Below are positions 1 to 8,462 of a stretch of DNA of 64,000 nucleotides, piece by piece. Made by a program: the position numbers and the translations under genes. Position 1 is the first letter of the stretch; each line of letters starts with the position of its first letter. The DNA is taken from the NCBI RefSeq assembly GCF_003443535.1, contig NZ_CP031947.1, positions 248,001-312,000 on the forward strand, in the 5' to 3' direction. The notes beneath the pieces were generated by a model. It did no database searches, was not told where the DNA came from, and worked only from the letters and a program-made list of their open reading frames with translations. Source of the DNA: Ruegeria sp. AD91A (GTDB lineage Bacteria; Pseudomonadota; Alphaproteobacteria; Rhodobacterales; Rhodobacteraceae).

Positions 1-967
1 GCAGGAACTCGCGTGCAGCTTCCTTGTTCGAAGCATTGGCCGGGATGTGGAACGTGTCGGTCGGGGCGTCTTCGGCCAGCTCAACATCGGGATTGATCGC
101 GACGAACTGGTAGAAATCCAGCTGGTCATCGGTCAGGCCCGCATCGCGAAGCGGTGCCACAGCAAAGTTGCCCATCAGGTAGGCTGCTGCCTCACCATTG
201 ACCATGAAGGGCAGGGCTTCCTGCCAGCTATATGTCTGGTGATTGTCGATGAAGGCGCCCATGTCGATCAACTGCTTCCAGTTGGCGAAGGTCTGTTTTA
301 CCCGGTCATCTTCCCAGCTGATTTCACCGTTGGCCAGTTGCTGGTGGAAGTCAAAACCGTTGGTCCGCATGTTCAGATAGTCAAACCAGCCACCGGCGGT
401 CCAAAGGAACTTGGTGCCAATGGTATAGCAGGCACGTCCTGAATCGACGATTTTCTGGCAGTTGGACAGTTCTTCTTCCCAGGTGGTCGGCTCGCTCAAA
501 CCCAGTTCATCAAAGATATCTTTGCGGTAGTAAACACCCCACTGATAATAGGTATAGGGTACACCCCATTGCTTGCCGTCGATTGTCAACGCGCCCTTGG
601 TCGAAGCGAGGTTATCGGCGATCTCAGGCTCCGCCCACAAATCCGAAACATCCTCGAACAAACCAGCCTCGACATATGGCTTCATGCGGTTGGCCGCGTA
701 CCACGTGGCCACGTCCGGGGTGTCGGCCGTCAGGAAATTCCGGATCTGCGTTTTGTATGCTTCACGGTCGATGACCGTTGTTTCGATCTCCAACCCCGGA
801 TGCTGTGCTCCGAACCGCTCGATCATCGCTTCCATCGTCGCGCGGGGCGCCGGGTTTGATGTGTCGAGAAAAATCCGCAGCTCTCCGGTGAGTTCCGCAG
901 CTGCCGGTGCCGCCATCGCGACACCGAGCGCCAGCGCAGCCGTTGTGCGCTTGAAAGTTGAATACAT
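1..967 (-). CDS. Carbohydrate ABC transporter substrate-binding protein, partial (C-terminus beyond window)
   Basis: Periplasmic family 1 solute-binding protein of a sugar importer. The reading frame opens at an ATG at 967 with a GGAGGAGAC-type ribosome site just upstream and runs off the left edge, giving about 322 residues. Residues 1-24 are a signal peptide ending AAPAAA. The mature part shows the family pattern: LRIFLDTSNPAPRATMEAMI, then TPDVATWYAANRM, then GVPYTYYQWGVYYRKDIFDE and the Trp/Tyr-rich binding cleft (FLWTAGGWFDYLNMR, FMVNGEAAAYLMGN). It lies divergent from an IclR regulator and a MalK-type ATPase at 1109-2970, so those three belong to one uptake system. The permease genes are expected to the left of the window. 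The exact sugar cannot be told from the sequence. Confidence 0.9.
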   Translation of the reverse strand, partial: MYSTFKRTTAALALGVAMAAPAAAELTGELRIFLDTSNPAPRATMEAMIERFGAQHPGLEIETTVIDREAYKTQIRNFLTADTPDVATWYAANRMKPYVEAGLFEDVSDLWAEPEIADNLASTKGALTIDGKQWGVPYTYYQWGVYYRKDIFDELGLSEPTTWEEELSNCQKIVDSGRACYTIGTKFLWTAGGWFDYLNMRTNGFDFHQQLANGEISWEDDRVKQTFANWKQLIDMGAFIDNHQTYSWQEALPFMVNGEAAAYLMGNFAVAPLRDAGLTDDQLDFYQFVAINPDVELAEDAPTDTFHIPANASNKEAAREFL

Positions 968-994
968 GGTCTCCTCCCTGTTGCTCCCATGTAA

Positions 995-1021
995 GGTTCC
1001 AAATAATGAAACCTTGTTTTA
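995..1021. promoter_or_regulatory. Candidate IclR-family operator in divergent promoter region
   Basis: Between the divergent binding-protein and regulator genes lies GGTTCCAAATAATGAAACC (995-1013), an imperfect palindrome of the form GTTYCA-N5-TGRAAC. It overlaps TGAAAC-N3-GTTTTA (1007-1021), which resembles KdgR-type IclR boxes. This position would let the IclR protein control both directions. Assignment is by motif shape and position only. Confidence 0.45.
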
Positions 1022-1108
1022 TATATTGAAAACTACACATCGACTCGGTTACTGTTGTCAAGACCCTCGTGACGATGGCGATGGATAAATGGAGGAGAGC
1101 GGAGACCC

Positions 1109-1915
1109 GTGTCAGGTGACGGAACTATAGGCAAAGCATGTGATGTGCTCGATCAAGTGGCGTCGTTTGAGCGCCCGGTTCGGTTTGCTGAACTTTTGGA
1201 AAGCAGCGATTTTCCAAAGGCGACCCTGTACCGATTCCTGCAAACCCTGACCAATCAGGGAATGCTGTCCTATGACCGCGACAGGCAGACCTATTCCCCC
1301 GGGATGCGGTTGGTACGTTTGGCCCATGCGGCATGGACGCAAAGCTCTCTGGCGCCGATTGCACGCCCTTTTCTGGATGCCCTCAGCCGGGAAACCGGTG
1401 AGACCGTGCATCTGGCGCAACTCGATTCAAGTCAGGTTCTTTACGTCGATAAACGCAACGCCGCGCAGCCTATCGAAATGTACTCTCAGGCTGGCAAGGT
1501 TGGCCCGGCCTACTGTACAGGGGTTGGCAAGGCGATGCTGGCCTTCTTGGATGAAGATGCGCTGAACAGGGCGATTTCCCAGCAAAGCTATCACCGCTTC
1601 ACTGACAGTACTCTGACATCAGAGCAGATGTTGAGGGCGGATCTCGACCGGATTCGCAGCCGGGGATTTGCCATCGATAATGAAGAGCATGAGCCCGGCA
1701 TCATATGCATCGCATGCCCGGTTCTGACGTTGAACGGTCGGATGCTCGGTGCGATTTCGATAACCGGGTCTACCGAACGTATGGATTTCAACCAACTCGA
1801 GGCCTGGGTGCCGCGCGTACGGCGAGTGGCCGAACAAATCGGAACCGAAGCACAAGCGTGGCGATTCCCCGAAACGCGCCCAAGCCCCAGAAACGACAGG
1901 ATGCAAGTGACATGA
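1109..1915 (+). CDS. IclR family transcriptional regulator
   Basis: A 268-residue regulator with an N-terminal winged helix-turn-helix (about residues 5-65, including DFPKATLYRFLQTLTNQGML) and a C-terminal effector-binding IclR domain (GETVHLAQLDSSQVLYVDKR, YCTGVGKAMLAFL, RGFAIDNEEHEPGIICIACP). This is close to the usual 250-270 residues. It starts with GTG at 1109, directly after a strong GGAGGAGAGCGGAG ribosome site; no in-frame ATG lies upstream. Its stop overlaps the start of the following ATPase gene (ATGA at 1912-1915), so the two are cotranslated. IclR proteins with this context usually control catabolism or uptake of sugars or sugar acids, here probably the flanking ABC system. Confidence 0.93.
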   Translation: MSGDGTIGKACDVLDQVASFERPVRFAELLESSDFPKATLYRFLQTLTNQGMLSYDRDRQTYSPGMRLVRLAHAAWTQSSLAPIARPFLDALSRETGETVHLAQLDSSQVLYVDKRNAAQPIEMYSQAGKVGPAYCTGVGKAMLAFLDEDALNRAISQQSYHRFTDSTLTSEQMLRADLDRIRSRGFAIDNEEHEPGIICIACPVLTLNGRMLGAISITGSTERMDFNQLEAWVPRVRRVAEQIGTEAQAWRFPETRPSPRNDRMQVT

Positions 1916-2970
1916 CAGGTGTAACTCTGAACCAGGCAATCAAACGATACGGTCAGACTCAGGTCATTCATGGGATCGACCTGCAGATCGAAGATGGCGA
2001 ATTCTGCGTTTTTGTTGGTCCTTCAGGGTGCGGAAAATCAACTTTATTGCGGATGATCGCGGGGTTGGAAGAAACTTCGGAAGGCGAAATTCACATCGGG
2101 GCGCGCGAGGTGACACATATGGACCCGGCTAAGCGCGGCGTGGCCATGGTGTTCCAGACCTATGCGCTCTACCCTCACATGTCAGTGGCCGAAAACATGG
2201 GATTTGGCTTGCGCATGAACGGTGTCCCAAAAGCCGAGATCGACCGAAAAGTGCAGGAAGCTTCGAGTATTCTGAAGCTTGACCCCTATCTCAAACGCAA
2301 ACCCAAGGCCCTGTCGGGGGGGCAACGGCAGAGGGTTGCGATTGGGCGGGCCATTGTTCGCGGGCCCGAGGTTTTTCTGTTCGATGAACCCTTGTCCAAC
2401 CTGGACGCTGAGTTGCGGGTCGAGATGCGCGTCGAGATCGCGCGACTGCATCAGGAAATCGGTGCGACCATGATCTATGTGACCCATGATCAGGTCGAAG
2501 CCATGACGATGGCCGACAAGATTGTCGTACTGCGTGATGGCCGGATTGAACAAGTGGGGGCTCCGATGGATCTGTACCGCGATCCTGACAATCGGTTTGT
2601 TGCGGGCTTCATCGGTTCGCCCGCTATGAATTTTCTCGATTGCGATTATGCCGACGGCCACGTCACCCATCCCGCCCTAGGTCAGCCGTTACCAATTTCG
2701 GCAAACGTTCCTGCGGGAAAGGATAAGGTGACGTTGGGAATGCGTCCCGAACACGTTTTCATAGACCGCTCAGCGGATACCTGCACCGTGGACCTGACTG
2801 AAGCACTTGGCGGTGTTTCCTACTCATATCTGCTGACGCCGAATGGCGACAAACTGATTGTGGAAGAACGGGAAGACCAACGTAGCAAAATGGGTGATCG
2901 GATTGGCATATCAATTCAACCCGCCCGTGCCATGGTATTTGATCCCGAGACAGGACAGAGGTTTCGGTAG
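1912..2970 (+). CDS. Carbohydrate ABC transporter ATP-binding protein (MalK/UgpC type)
   Basis: A 352-residue cytoplasmic ATPase that energises a sugar importer. It contains Walker [10 protein letters not shown] (about residues 37-45), a Q-loop (VFQTYALYPHM), the signature LSGGQRQR, Walker [13 protein letters not shown] and the switch histidine in [16 protein letters not shown]-terminal TOBE-type regulatory domain follows (MRPEHVFID region). The length matches the MalK/UgpC/SmoK family. The ATG at 1912 overlaps the IclR stop codon; a longer reading frame upstream lies inside the regulator gene and is not used. The partner binding protein is the divergent gene at 1-967. The paralogue at 55022-56026 is the polyol-operon ATPase. 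Confidence 0.93.
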   Translation: MTGVTLNQAIKRYGQTQVIHGIDLQIEDGEFCVFVGPSGCGKSTLLRMIAGLEETSEGEIHIGAREVTHMDPAKRGVAMVFQTYALYPHMSVAENMGFGLRMNGVPKAEIDRKVQEASSILKLDPYLKRKPKALSGGQRQRVAIGRAIVRGPEVFLFDEPLSNLDAELRVEMRVEIARLHQEIGATMIYVTHDQVEAMTMADKIVVLRDGRIEQVGAPMDLYRDPDNRFVAGFIGSPAMNFLDCDYADGHVTHPALGQPLPISANVPAGKDKVTLGMRPEHVFIDRSADTCTVDLTEALGGVSYSYLLTPNGDKLIVEEREDQRSKMGDRIGISIQPARAMVFDPETGQRFR

Positions 2971-3288
2971 TCCTTGGACACAACTCGAAGAACTTCGTTG
3001 GACCAGCCGCGCAGCTTCATGGAAAATATGTGGCGTGACCTGAAGCGAAACGCCAAAGACAGACGGGCGAAACGTTGAGCAGATAGCATCTAAGGTCATA
3101 CACGCCCAGCCCGTGGCAAAACGCGCGGGCACAGATGATTGATTCCCAGCCCAACGTCATTTAAGTGAAGCCCTGTCAAAACAGAGTCACCCAGGGGCGG
3201 TATCGTGATCGCGCCCCTCCCGCGCCATGCTGAAGTGGCTTCAACTCTTGGATCGCACGCCCCGAAAGGCTTAAAAAGGTAAAAGAAT
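2971..3288. other. Intergenic region, no gene recognised
   Basis: These 318 bases separate the sugar ATPase from icd. I see no tRNA, no convincing terminator and no conserved reading frame. The promoter of icd is presumably in the right half, and an AGGT ribosome site lies just before 3289. Confidence 0.4.
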
Positions 3289-5502
3289 ATGGCAGATAAA
3301 TCGAACTTCGACATATTGTATACCATTGTAGACGAAGCGCCCGAATTGGCCAGCGCCTCGTTCCTGCCCATCATTCGCAAGTTCGCTTCGGCTGCTGGCG
3401 TCAGCGTGGGCACCAAGGACATTTCACTGGCCGGGCGCATTCTGGCGGCCTTCCCCGAGAACCTGATGGATGAGCAGCGCGTCTCAGACGATCTGGCCGC
3501 ATTGGGTGAACTGGTAAAGACCCCGGATGCTAATGTGATCAAGCTGCCGAACATATCGGCCTCGGTTCCGCAATTGGTGGCCGCCATAGAAGAGTTGCAA
3601 TCGCAAGGTTATGATATCCCTGCATACCCGGAAGAACCCTCGACCGACGAAGAAAAGGCGATCCGCGCACGCTATGATGCCATCAAAGGCTCGGCCGTGA
3701 ACCCGGTTCTGCGCGAAGGCAACAGTGACCGCCGCGCAGCCCGGGCAGTCAAAAACTATGCCCGGAAAAATCCGCATTCCATGGGTGAATGGGCCTCGGA
3801 CAGCAAAACCAAAGTCTCGTCCATGTCTGGCAACGATTTCTACGCCAATGAGAAATCGGCGACCATCCCTGCTGCCCAGGCGGGTGATGCAAGGATCGAG
3901 TTTGTCGGTAAAGACGGCAGTGTGACTGTTCTGAAGGATGCGTGGCCGTTGGAGGAAGGCACGGTGACTGATGCGACTTTCATGTCGGTCAAAGCTCTGT
4001 CGTCGTTCCTAGCAGAGGCCATCGAGGACACCAAGAAAGACGGCACAATGTTCTCGCTGCACCTGAAAGCCACGATGATGAAGGTCTCTGACCCGATCAT
4101 TTTTGGCTATGCGGTCAAGGCCTGGTTGGTTCCGGTCTTTGAAAAATTCGGCGCTGAACTGGATGCGCTGGGTGTGAACCCAAACTCTGGTCTAGGAGAC
4201 TTGCTTGAGCGGGTTCAAAACAATGCCGAGATCGTAGCCGCAATCGACGCGATCAAAGCTGATCGCCCGTCGATGTATATGGTGGATAGCGACAAGGGTA
4301 TCACCAACCTGCACGTTCCTTCCGACGTGATTATTGATGCTTCGATGCCAGCGGTAATCCGCGCGGGCGGTAAGGGTTGGGATGAAACCGGTGCCAAGGG
4401 TGACACAAATTGCGTGATCCCCGATCGGTGCTATGCAACTGTTTATGATGAAAGCATCAAATTTTTCAAAGCCAACGGAGCACTGAATCCGGCCACTGCC
4501 GGTGCGGTCGCAAATGTTGGCCTAATGGCGCAAAAAGCCGAAGAGTACGGTTCACACCCGACCACCTTTCAAGCGCCTGCCGATGGCACCATGCGCATTG
4601 TGCTGGCCAATGGTAAAACACTGCACGAGCACGCTGTTGAAAAGGGTGACATCTGGCGCGCCTGCACTGCCAAGAAAGCACCGATCGAAAACTGGATTCA
4701 ACTGGCGATGGACCGCCAGCGCCTGACCGGGTCCGAGGCGATCTTCTGGTTGGACGCAAACCGCGCTCACGATGCCGAGCTGATCAAATACGTAAAGCCG
4801 GCGCTCGAGGCGGCTGGCGTTGCCGACAAGTTCCAGATCATGGCTCCGCGCGAGGCAACCCGCCAGTCATTGGAGACCATAACAGCCGAGAAAGATACAA
4901 TTGCCATCACGGGCAACGTGCTTCGGGATTACCTGACGGACCTGTTCCCGATCCTCGAACTGGGTACCTCGGCCAAGATGCTGTCGATCGTCAAGCTGAT
5001 GAATGGCGGCGGTCTGTTCGAAACCGGGGCAGGGGGCTCGGCCCCGAAGCACGTTCAGCAATTGGTTGAGGAAAACCATTTGCGCTGGGATTCGATGGGT
5101 GAGTTCTGCGCGCTTGGGGAGTCTCTGAACTTCCTAGCTGACACCAAAGGCAACGTGAAAGCAGGTGTTCTCGGCGCCGCGGCAGAGGCTGCAACTCAGG
5201 GCATTCTGGACAACAACCGCTCACCAAGTCGGAAAGTCGGCCAACCTGACAACCGCGACAGCCATTACTGGTTCGCGCGGTACTGGGCCGAAGCTTTGGC
5301 GGCCCAATCCGACGATGCAGAACTGGCAGATGAAATTGCACCACTGGCAAAAGAACTGGCAGACAAAGAAGAGCAGATCTTGTCGGAACTGGCCGCTGTT
5401 CAGGGACCAGCCGTGGACTTGGGCGGATACTATCACACCGACCCGGGCAAAACTGCAGCCGTGATGCGCGCCAGCGCTACGCTGAACGCGATCATCGGCT
5501 AA
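3289..5502 (+). CDS. icd: NADP-dependent isocitrate dehydrogenase, monomeric type
   Basis: Oxidative decarboxylation of isocitrate to 2-oxoglutarate with NADP in the TCA cycle. At 737 residues it has the length of the monomeric class II enzyme (about 740), not the roughly 400-residue dimeric form. Family landmarks include [84 protein letters not shown]-like segments and the C-terminal [16 protein letters not shown]. The ATG at 3289 follows AAAGGTAAAAGAAT. The gene stands alone and is followed by a clear intrinsic terminator, so it is a monocistronic housekeeping gene. Confidence 0.96.
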   Translation: MADKSNFDILYTIVDEAPELASASFLPIIRKFASAAGVSVGTKDISLAGRILAAFPENLMDEQRVSDDLAALGELVKTPDANVIKLPNISASVPQLVAAIEELQSQGYDIPAYPEEPSTDEEKAIRARYDAIKGSAVNPVLREGNSDRRAARAVKNYARKNPHSMGEWASDSKTKVSSMSGNDFYANEKSATIPAAQAGDARIEFVGKDGSVTVLKDAWPLEEGTVTDATFMSVKALSSFLAEAIEDTKKDGTMFSLHLKATMMKVSDPIIFGYAVKAWLVPVFEKFGAELDALGVNPNSGLGDLLERVQNNAEIVAAIDAIKADRPSMYMVDSDKGITNLHVPSDVIIDASMPAVIRAGGKGWDETGAKGDTNCVIPDRCYATVYDESIKFFKANGALNPATAGAVANVGLMAQKAEEYGSHPTTFQAPADGTMRIVLANGKTLHEHAVEKGDIWRACTAKKAPIENWIQLAMDRQRLTGSEAIFWLDANRAHDAELIKYVKPALEAAGVADKFQIMAPREATRQSLETITAEKDTIAITGNVLRDYLTDLFPILELGTSAKMLSIVKLMNGGGLFETGAGGSAPKHVQQLVEENHLRWDSMGEFCALGESLNFLADTKGNVKAGVLGAAAEAATQGILDNNRSPSRKVGQPDNRDSHYWFARYWAEALAAQSDDAELADEIAPLAKELADKEEQILSELAAVQGPAVDLGGYYHTDPGKTAAVMRASATLNAIIG

Positions 5503-5547
5503 TCACTGTCGAGCAAACGGGTGAGTTTCGTCCGACATCAGAACACG

Positions 5548-5574
5548 AAAGGGCCGCCTTTGTGCGGTCCTTTT
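5548..5574 (+). terminator. Intrinsic terminator after icd
   Basis: AAGGGCCGC, a short loop, GCGGTCCTT and then a T-run form a GC-rich hairpin 45 bases after the icd stop codon. Confidence 0.85.
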
Positions 5575-6082
5575 CATAGAACGCGGGATTGCCAAAAGAC
5601 CGCGACAGCCCCAAACCGTGCGCCTGACCATCTGTAACTTGCTGTGGCTGCGCCGTTAAAACCAACCTTGTCACATTCTATGAACGACATGCGCAATGTG
5701 TGCCCGGGAGACACCTGCGCAACACGTTGGATTTCAACGCTTGACCGCTCGCTCGCCGGGCACAAATTTCGATCGCTTTCCTGAAACTGAGAGCCGTGCA
5801 GTTAGCGAAGATCGAAACACCCTGATCCTTGGAAAAAATACAAGATTTACGGGATTCCCCCAATAGCGCCGACTTTCAGTCCGCGTTAGGTGTTTGGAGA
5901 CAAAGAATTTCACTGGTGAGGCCTTCGGGCTATATCACTCACTCAGAAAAATGGCCAGCATTTGGGGTGCTGGCCATTTGCATTTTTGGTTTACTACATT
6001 TTTGAGCAATGCAGCTTGTTCGTTCGCTCACGAGCGAACAGGCCGTCCCTTTGCCTAGCAGGAAACTGAAGGATGGGTTTTG
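5575..6082. other. Intergenic region with two hairpins, no gene recognised
   Basis: About 500 bases between icd and the converging glycosyltransferase gene. The only structure I can support is two hairpins at the right end (5948-5979 and 6022-6039), annotated separately or described there. The rest shows no coding bias or RNA-gene pattern. A small RNA cannot be excluded. Confidence 0.35.
5948..5979. terminator. Bidirectional hairpin terminator
   Basis: AAATGGCCAGCA, loop TTTGGGG, TGCTGGCCATTT: a 12-bp perfect stem. On the minus strand it is followed by TTTTTC, so it ends transcription of the glycosyltransferase gene; on the plus strand GCATTTTTGG follows. A second perfect 7-bp hairpin, GTTCGCT-CACG-AGCGAAC, lies at 6022-6039, nearer that gene's stop codon. 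Confidence 0.75.
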
Positions 6083-7144
6083 TTAACCAAACCGACGGGT
6101 TTCGGTCTCAACAAGCGATGGTTTGATTTGCTCGACAGCTGACGCCGCAACACCCTTGTGCCGCAAATATGAAAGACGGCGCGCTTCTCTTCGGGCAAGA
6201 GCCAGAGATTCCAAAATCAGAGCGCAGACAACGGACAGCATTGTTGCGACAAAACCGGACACGGCAACGACAACAGATGGAATTCTATCAACAAGCCCCG
6301 TTTCCAAAAATTCCCGGAATACGGACACAAACACAAATAGCGAAGGCAAAAACATTACCACGGCCAAAGACAGGAAAAACGCAACGGGCTTTTCATCTTT
6401 GATCAACAGTCCGATCATTTTGAGAATCCGCCACCCATCAGAGAAAGTTGCCAGCTTGGAGTTCGAATCTGGGAGGCGTGAAGAGTACCTTGTTGGAACC
6501 TCTCCGATCGGCATGCGCATTTGCATCGCATGAACTGTTAACTCTGTTTCAATTTCGAAACCGTTTGATACCGCAGGAAAACTTTTGACAAAGCGCCTGC
6601 TAAAAACACGGTAACCGGAAAGCAGGTCGTTGATTTTGCTATTGAAGAAGAACTTCACAAGCCAACTGAACAAAGCGTTCCCGAATTTGTGGCCGCGCCG
6701 ATAGGCTTCAGTTTCTTCATTCACCCGGGCGCCATTGACCATATCCAAATTCTGCGAAACGAGCAGGTCAATCAATTCCGGTGCCGCAGCGCTGTCGTAG
6801 GTCGCATCCCCGTCAGCCATAACGTAGACATCCGCGTCAACGTCGGCAAACATTCGACGGACCACGTTGCCTTTGCCCTGGTATGTTTCGGAATAGACCA
6901 GGGCGCCTGCCTCAAGCGCGACTTTGACGGACTCGTCAGTAGAATTGTTGTCATACACGTAAACGGTAGCGTCTGGCAGGGCTGCACGAAACTGCCGAAC
7001 GGTTTCGCCAATCGCAACTGCCTCGTTGTAGCAAGGCAAAATCACCGCAATGTCCAAGTCCGCTCTTGTCACGGGCATCAGAGATTTTCTTTGAGTATCG
7101 AAGGCGCCCTGTATCATATGCAAATCACGCTCTTTCAGTGGCAT
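6083..7144 (-). CDS. Family 2 glycosyltransferase with C-terminal membrane segments
   Basis: A dolichol-phosphate-mannose-synthase-like GT2 enzyme that would move a sugar from a nucleotide donor to a lipid carrier at the inner membrane. It has AVILPCYNEAVAIGETVRQF near the N-terminus, YVYDNNSTDES, the metal-binding MADGDATYD, NGARVNEETEAYRRGHKFGN and LLSGYRVFSRRFVKSFP. Two hydrophobic segments near the C-terminus (AFFLSLAVVMFLPSLFVFVSV, VVVAVSGFVATMLSVVCALI) would anchor it. The frame is open to a GTG at 7258, but that codon sits in the T-run of the upstream terminator. The start is therefore more likely ATG at 7144, 7117 or 7078; none has a strong ribosome site, so the N-terminus is uncertain. 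Confidence 0.85.
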   Translation of the reverse strand: MPLKERDLHMIQGAFDTQRKSLMPVTRADLDIAVILPCYNEAVAIGETVRQFRAALPDATVYVYDNNSTDESVKVALEAGALVYSETYQGKGNVVRRMFADVDADVYVMADGDATYDSAAAPELIDLLVSQNLDMVNGARVNEETEAYRRGHKFGNALFSWLVKFFFNSKINDLLSGYRVFSRRFVKSFPAVSNGFEIETELTVHAMQMRMPIGEVPTRYSSRLPDSNSKLATFSDGWRILKMIGLLIKDEKPVAFFLSLAVVMFLPSLFVFVSVFREFLETGLVDRIPSVVVAVSGFVATMLSVVCALILESLALARREARRLSYLRHKGVAASAVEQIKPSLVETETRRFG

Positions 7145-7258
7145 CAATTGAATGATGGTCGTGCTTAAGGGTAGAAGGTGCTGCGCATTTGAGGCTGTTA
7201 TGAAGCAGATAAGAGGCCAAATTTTGTCATCTTGAAAAACCTTCCGTTTTTCGCTCAC

Positions 7259-7288
7259 AAAAAGGGGGCCGATTGATGAACCGGCCCC
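7259..7288 (-). terminator. Intrinsic terminator after the LysM-SBP pair
   Basis: Read on the minus strand: GGGGCCG, a 10-base loop, CGGCCCC and TTTTT. It lies 24 bases after the stop codon of the second LysM-solute-binding gene and marks the end of the kinase/FHA/phosphatase/LysM unit. Confidence 0.85.
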
Positions 7289-7311
7289 ATAGTTTCAGCT
7301 GAACCGAGGGA

Positions 7312-8418
7312 TCAGTTCGAAGCTGCGTTCAGTTTTTCGTTCTGCTCGCGCAGAGAGTCAGAAATAATCGCATACCATTCGCCGGACTCGCGCATTTCGT
7401 TCAGACCTTTGTTCATCATTGCAATGTACTCACGCGCGAACGGGTTGGTGCGGTGTGCTAGGAAACTCATCGAAGACAATGTCGAAACATACGGGTTTTC
7501 GATAATGTCACCTGACGTAAGGCCCATGTCCTTCATGGTTGACGCGAACAGATCAACTTCAAAAGCGGCGACATCGGCGGTGCCGGTCATAACCGCATCC
7601 AGGCATTCACGCGCCGAGTTGGGTTGGACAACTGTTGTGTTCTCACGGTTCAAACCGACTTCTTCCAGAACTACCATGCTCCAACCTGCCATCCGGCAGA
7701 TGGTGGAACCTTCAAAGTCTTTGAAATCGGTAGCGTTTGCATACTGGCTTTCCGGCAGTGTGAAGAAGCCGCCGACGATATCGTAGACTGGAACCGACGC
7801 GACGAACTGAGTGCAGCGCGCCGTCGTCTCAGCAGACCATTCATATGTGCGGTTCGTGCAATCCGGGACCGTCCAAGCGATAGAAACATCAAACGCACCA
7901 AGCGGCAACAGGGTATCGAGATGTGAGCTCCAGTCGTCGACGAAGCTGACAGAATAATCGCGACTGTTTCCGGCGCGTTGCAGACTGGTGGTTGCGAGGC
8001 GAGTCATAATACCGCCGCCGCTGAGCGTTTCGGTCGTAAATGGTTCCCAACCGTTGCCGGCAACCAACTTGATGGGCGGCGCGTAGACGTTTGAACGCTT
8101 GACGCTTGCAGCACGCTTTTCTTCGGCTGCGATCAGTTCCTGCGCGCTCTGGCCATTTGGCAGGCTGCCGTCCTCGCAGGGAAGGGCCAGAACAAGACCA
8201 GGCTCAAGTGCGTTGGGGTTGGTAATTTCGTTCCGGTTTGCGTTGAAGATCGGCTGATAGTTCGATGTGCCGTAGGCTGCGATTGCAATGGTCGCCATGG
8301 TGTCGCCGTCTTGTACGGTATAGTTGGTACAAGCTTCCTGTGCCGCAGCGGCGCCCGCACTCAGAGCGGTAATCGCGGTTGCTGAAAGCGCTACCTTTTT
8401 TATTTTCTCGTTAAACAT
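7312..8418 (-). CDS. Secreted LysM + family 3-like solute-binding protein (copy 1)
   Basis: A 368-residue exported protein. A signal peptide (about residues 1-26, ending GAAAAQ) is followed by a LysM module (YTVQDGDTMATIAIAAYG, then PIFNANRNEITNPNALEPGLVLALPC), which normally binds peptidoglycan glycan chains. From about residue 105 there is a periplasmic solute-binding fold (LVAGNGWEPFTTETLSGGGI, NDWSSHLDTLLPLGAFDVSI, the motif GSTICRMAGWS, MTGTADVAAFEVDLFASTMKD, MNKGLNEMRESGEWYAII). The ATG at 8418 is chosen because GGAGGAA lies 7 bases upstream; a GTG 6 bases earlier abuts that site. It is a paralogue of the neighbouring gene at 8463 and has no permease or ATPase partner nearby, so it may be a periplasmic sensor and not a transport component. 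Confidence 0.85.
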   Translation of the reverse strand: MFNEKIKKVALSATAITALSAGAAAAQEACTNYTVQDGDTMATIAIAAYGTSNYQPIFNANRNEITNPNALEPGLVLALPCEDGSLPNGQSAQELIAAEEKRAASVKRSNVYAPPIKLVAGNGWEPFTTETLSGGGIMTRLATTSLQRAGNSRDYSVSFVDDWSSHLDTLLPLGAFDVSIAWTVPDCTNRTYEWSAETTARCTQFVASVPVYDIVGGFFTLPESQYANATDFKDFEGSTICRMAGWSMVVLEEVGLNRENTTVVQPNSARECLDAVMTGTADVAAFEVDLFASTMKDMGLTSGDIIENPYVSTLSSMSFLAHRTNPFAREYIAMMNKGLNEMRESGEWYAIISDSLREQNEKLNAASN

Positions 8419-8462
8419 GTCCACTTCCTCCAGACTTTAGTTTGTCAGGCCAGATTGGGGCC

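Noticed and set aside
573..1088. Open plus-strand frame of 171 codons antisense to the binding-protein gene
   Set aside because: The opposite strand encodes a complete solute-binding protein start with signal peptide; the plus frame is its shadow.
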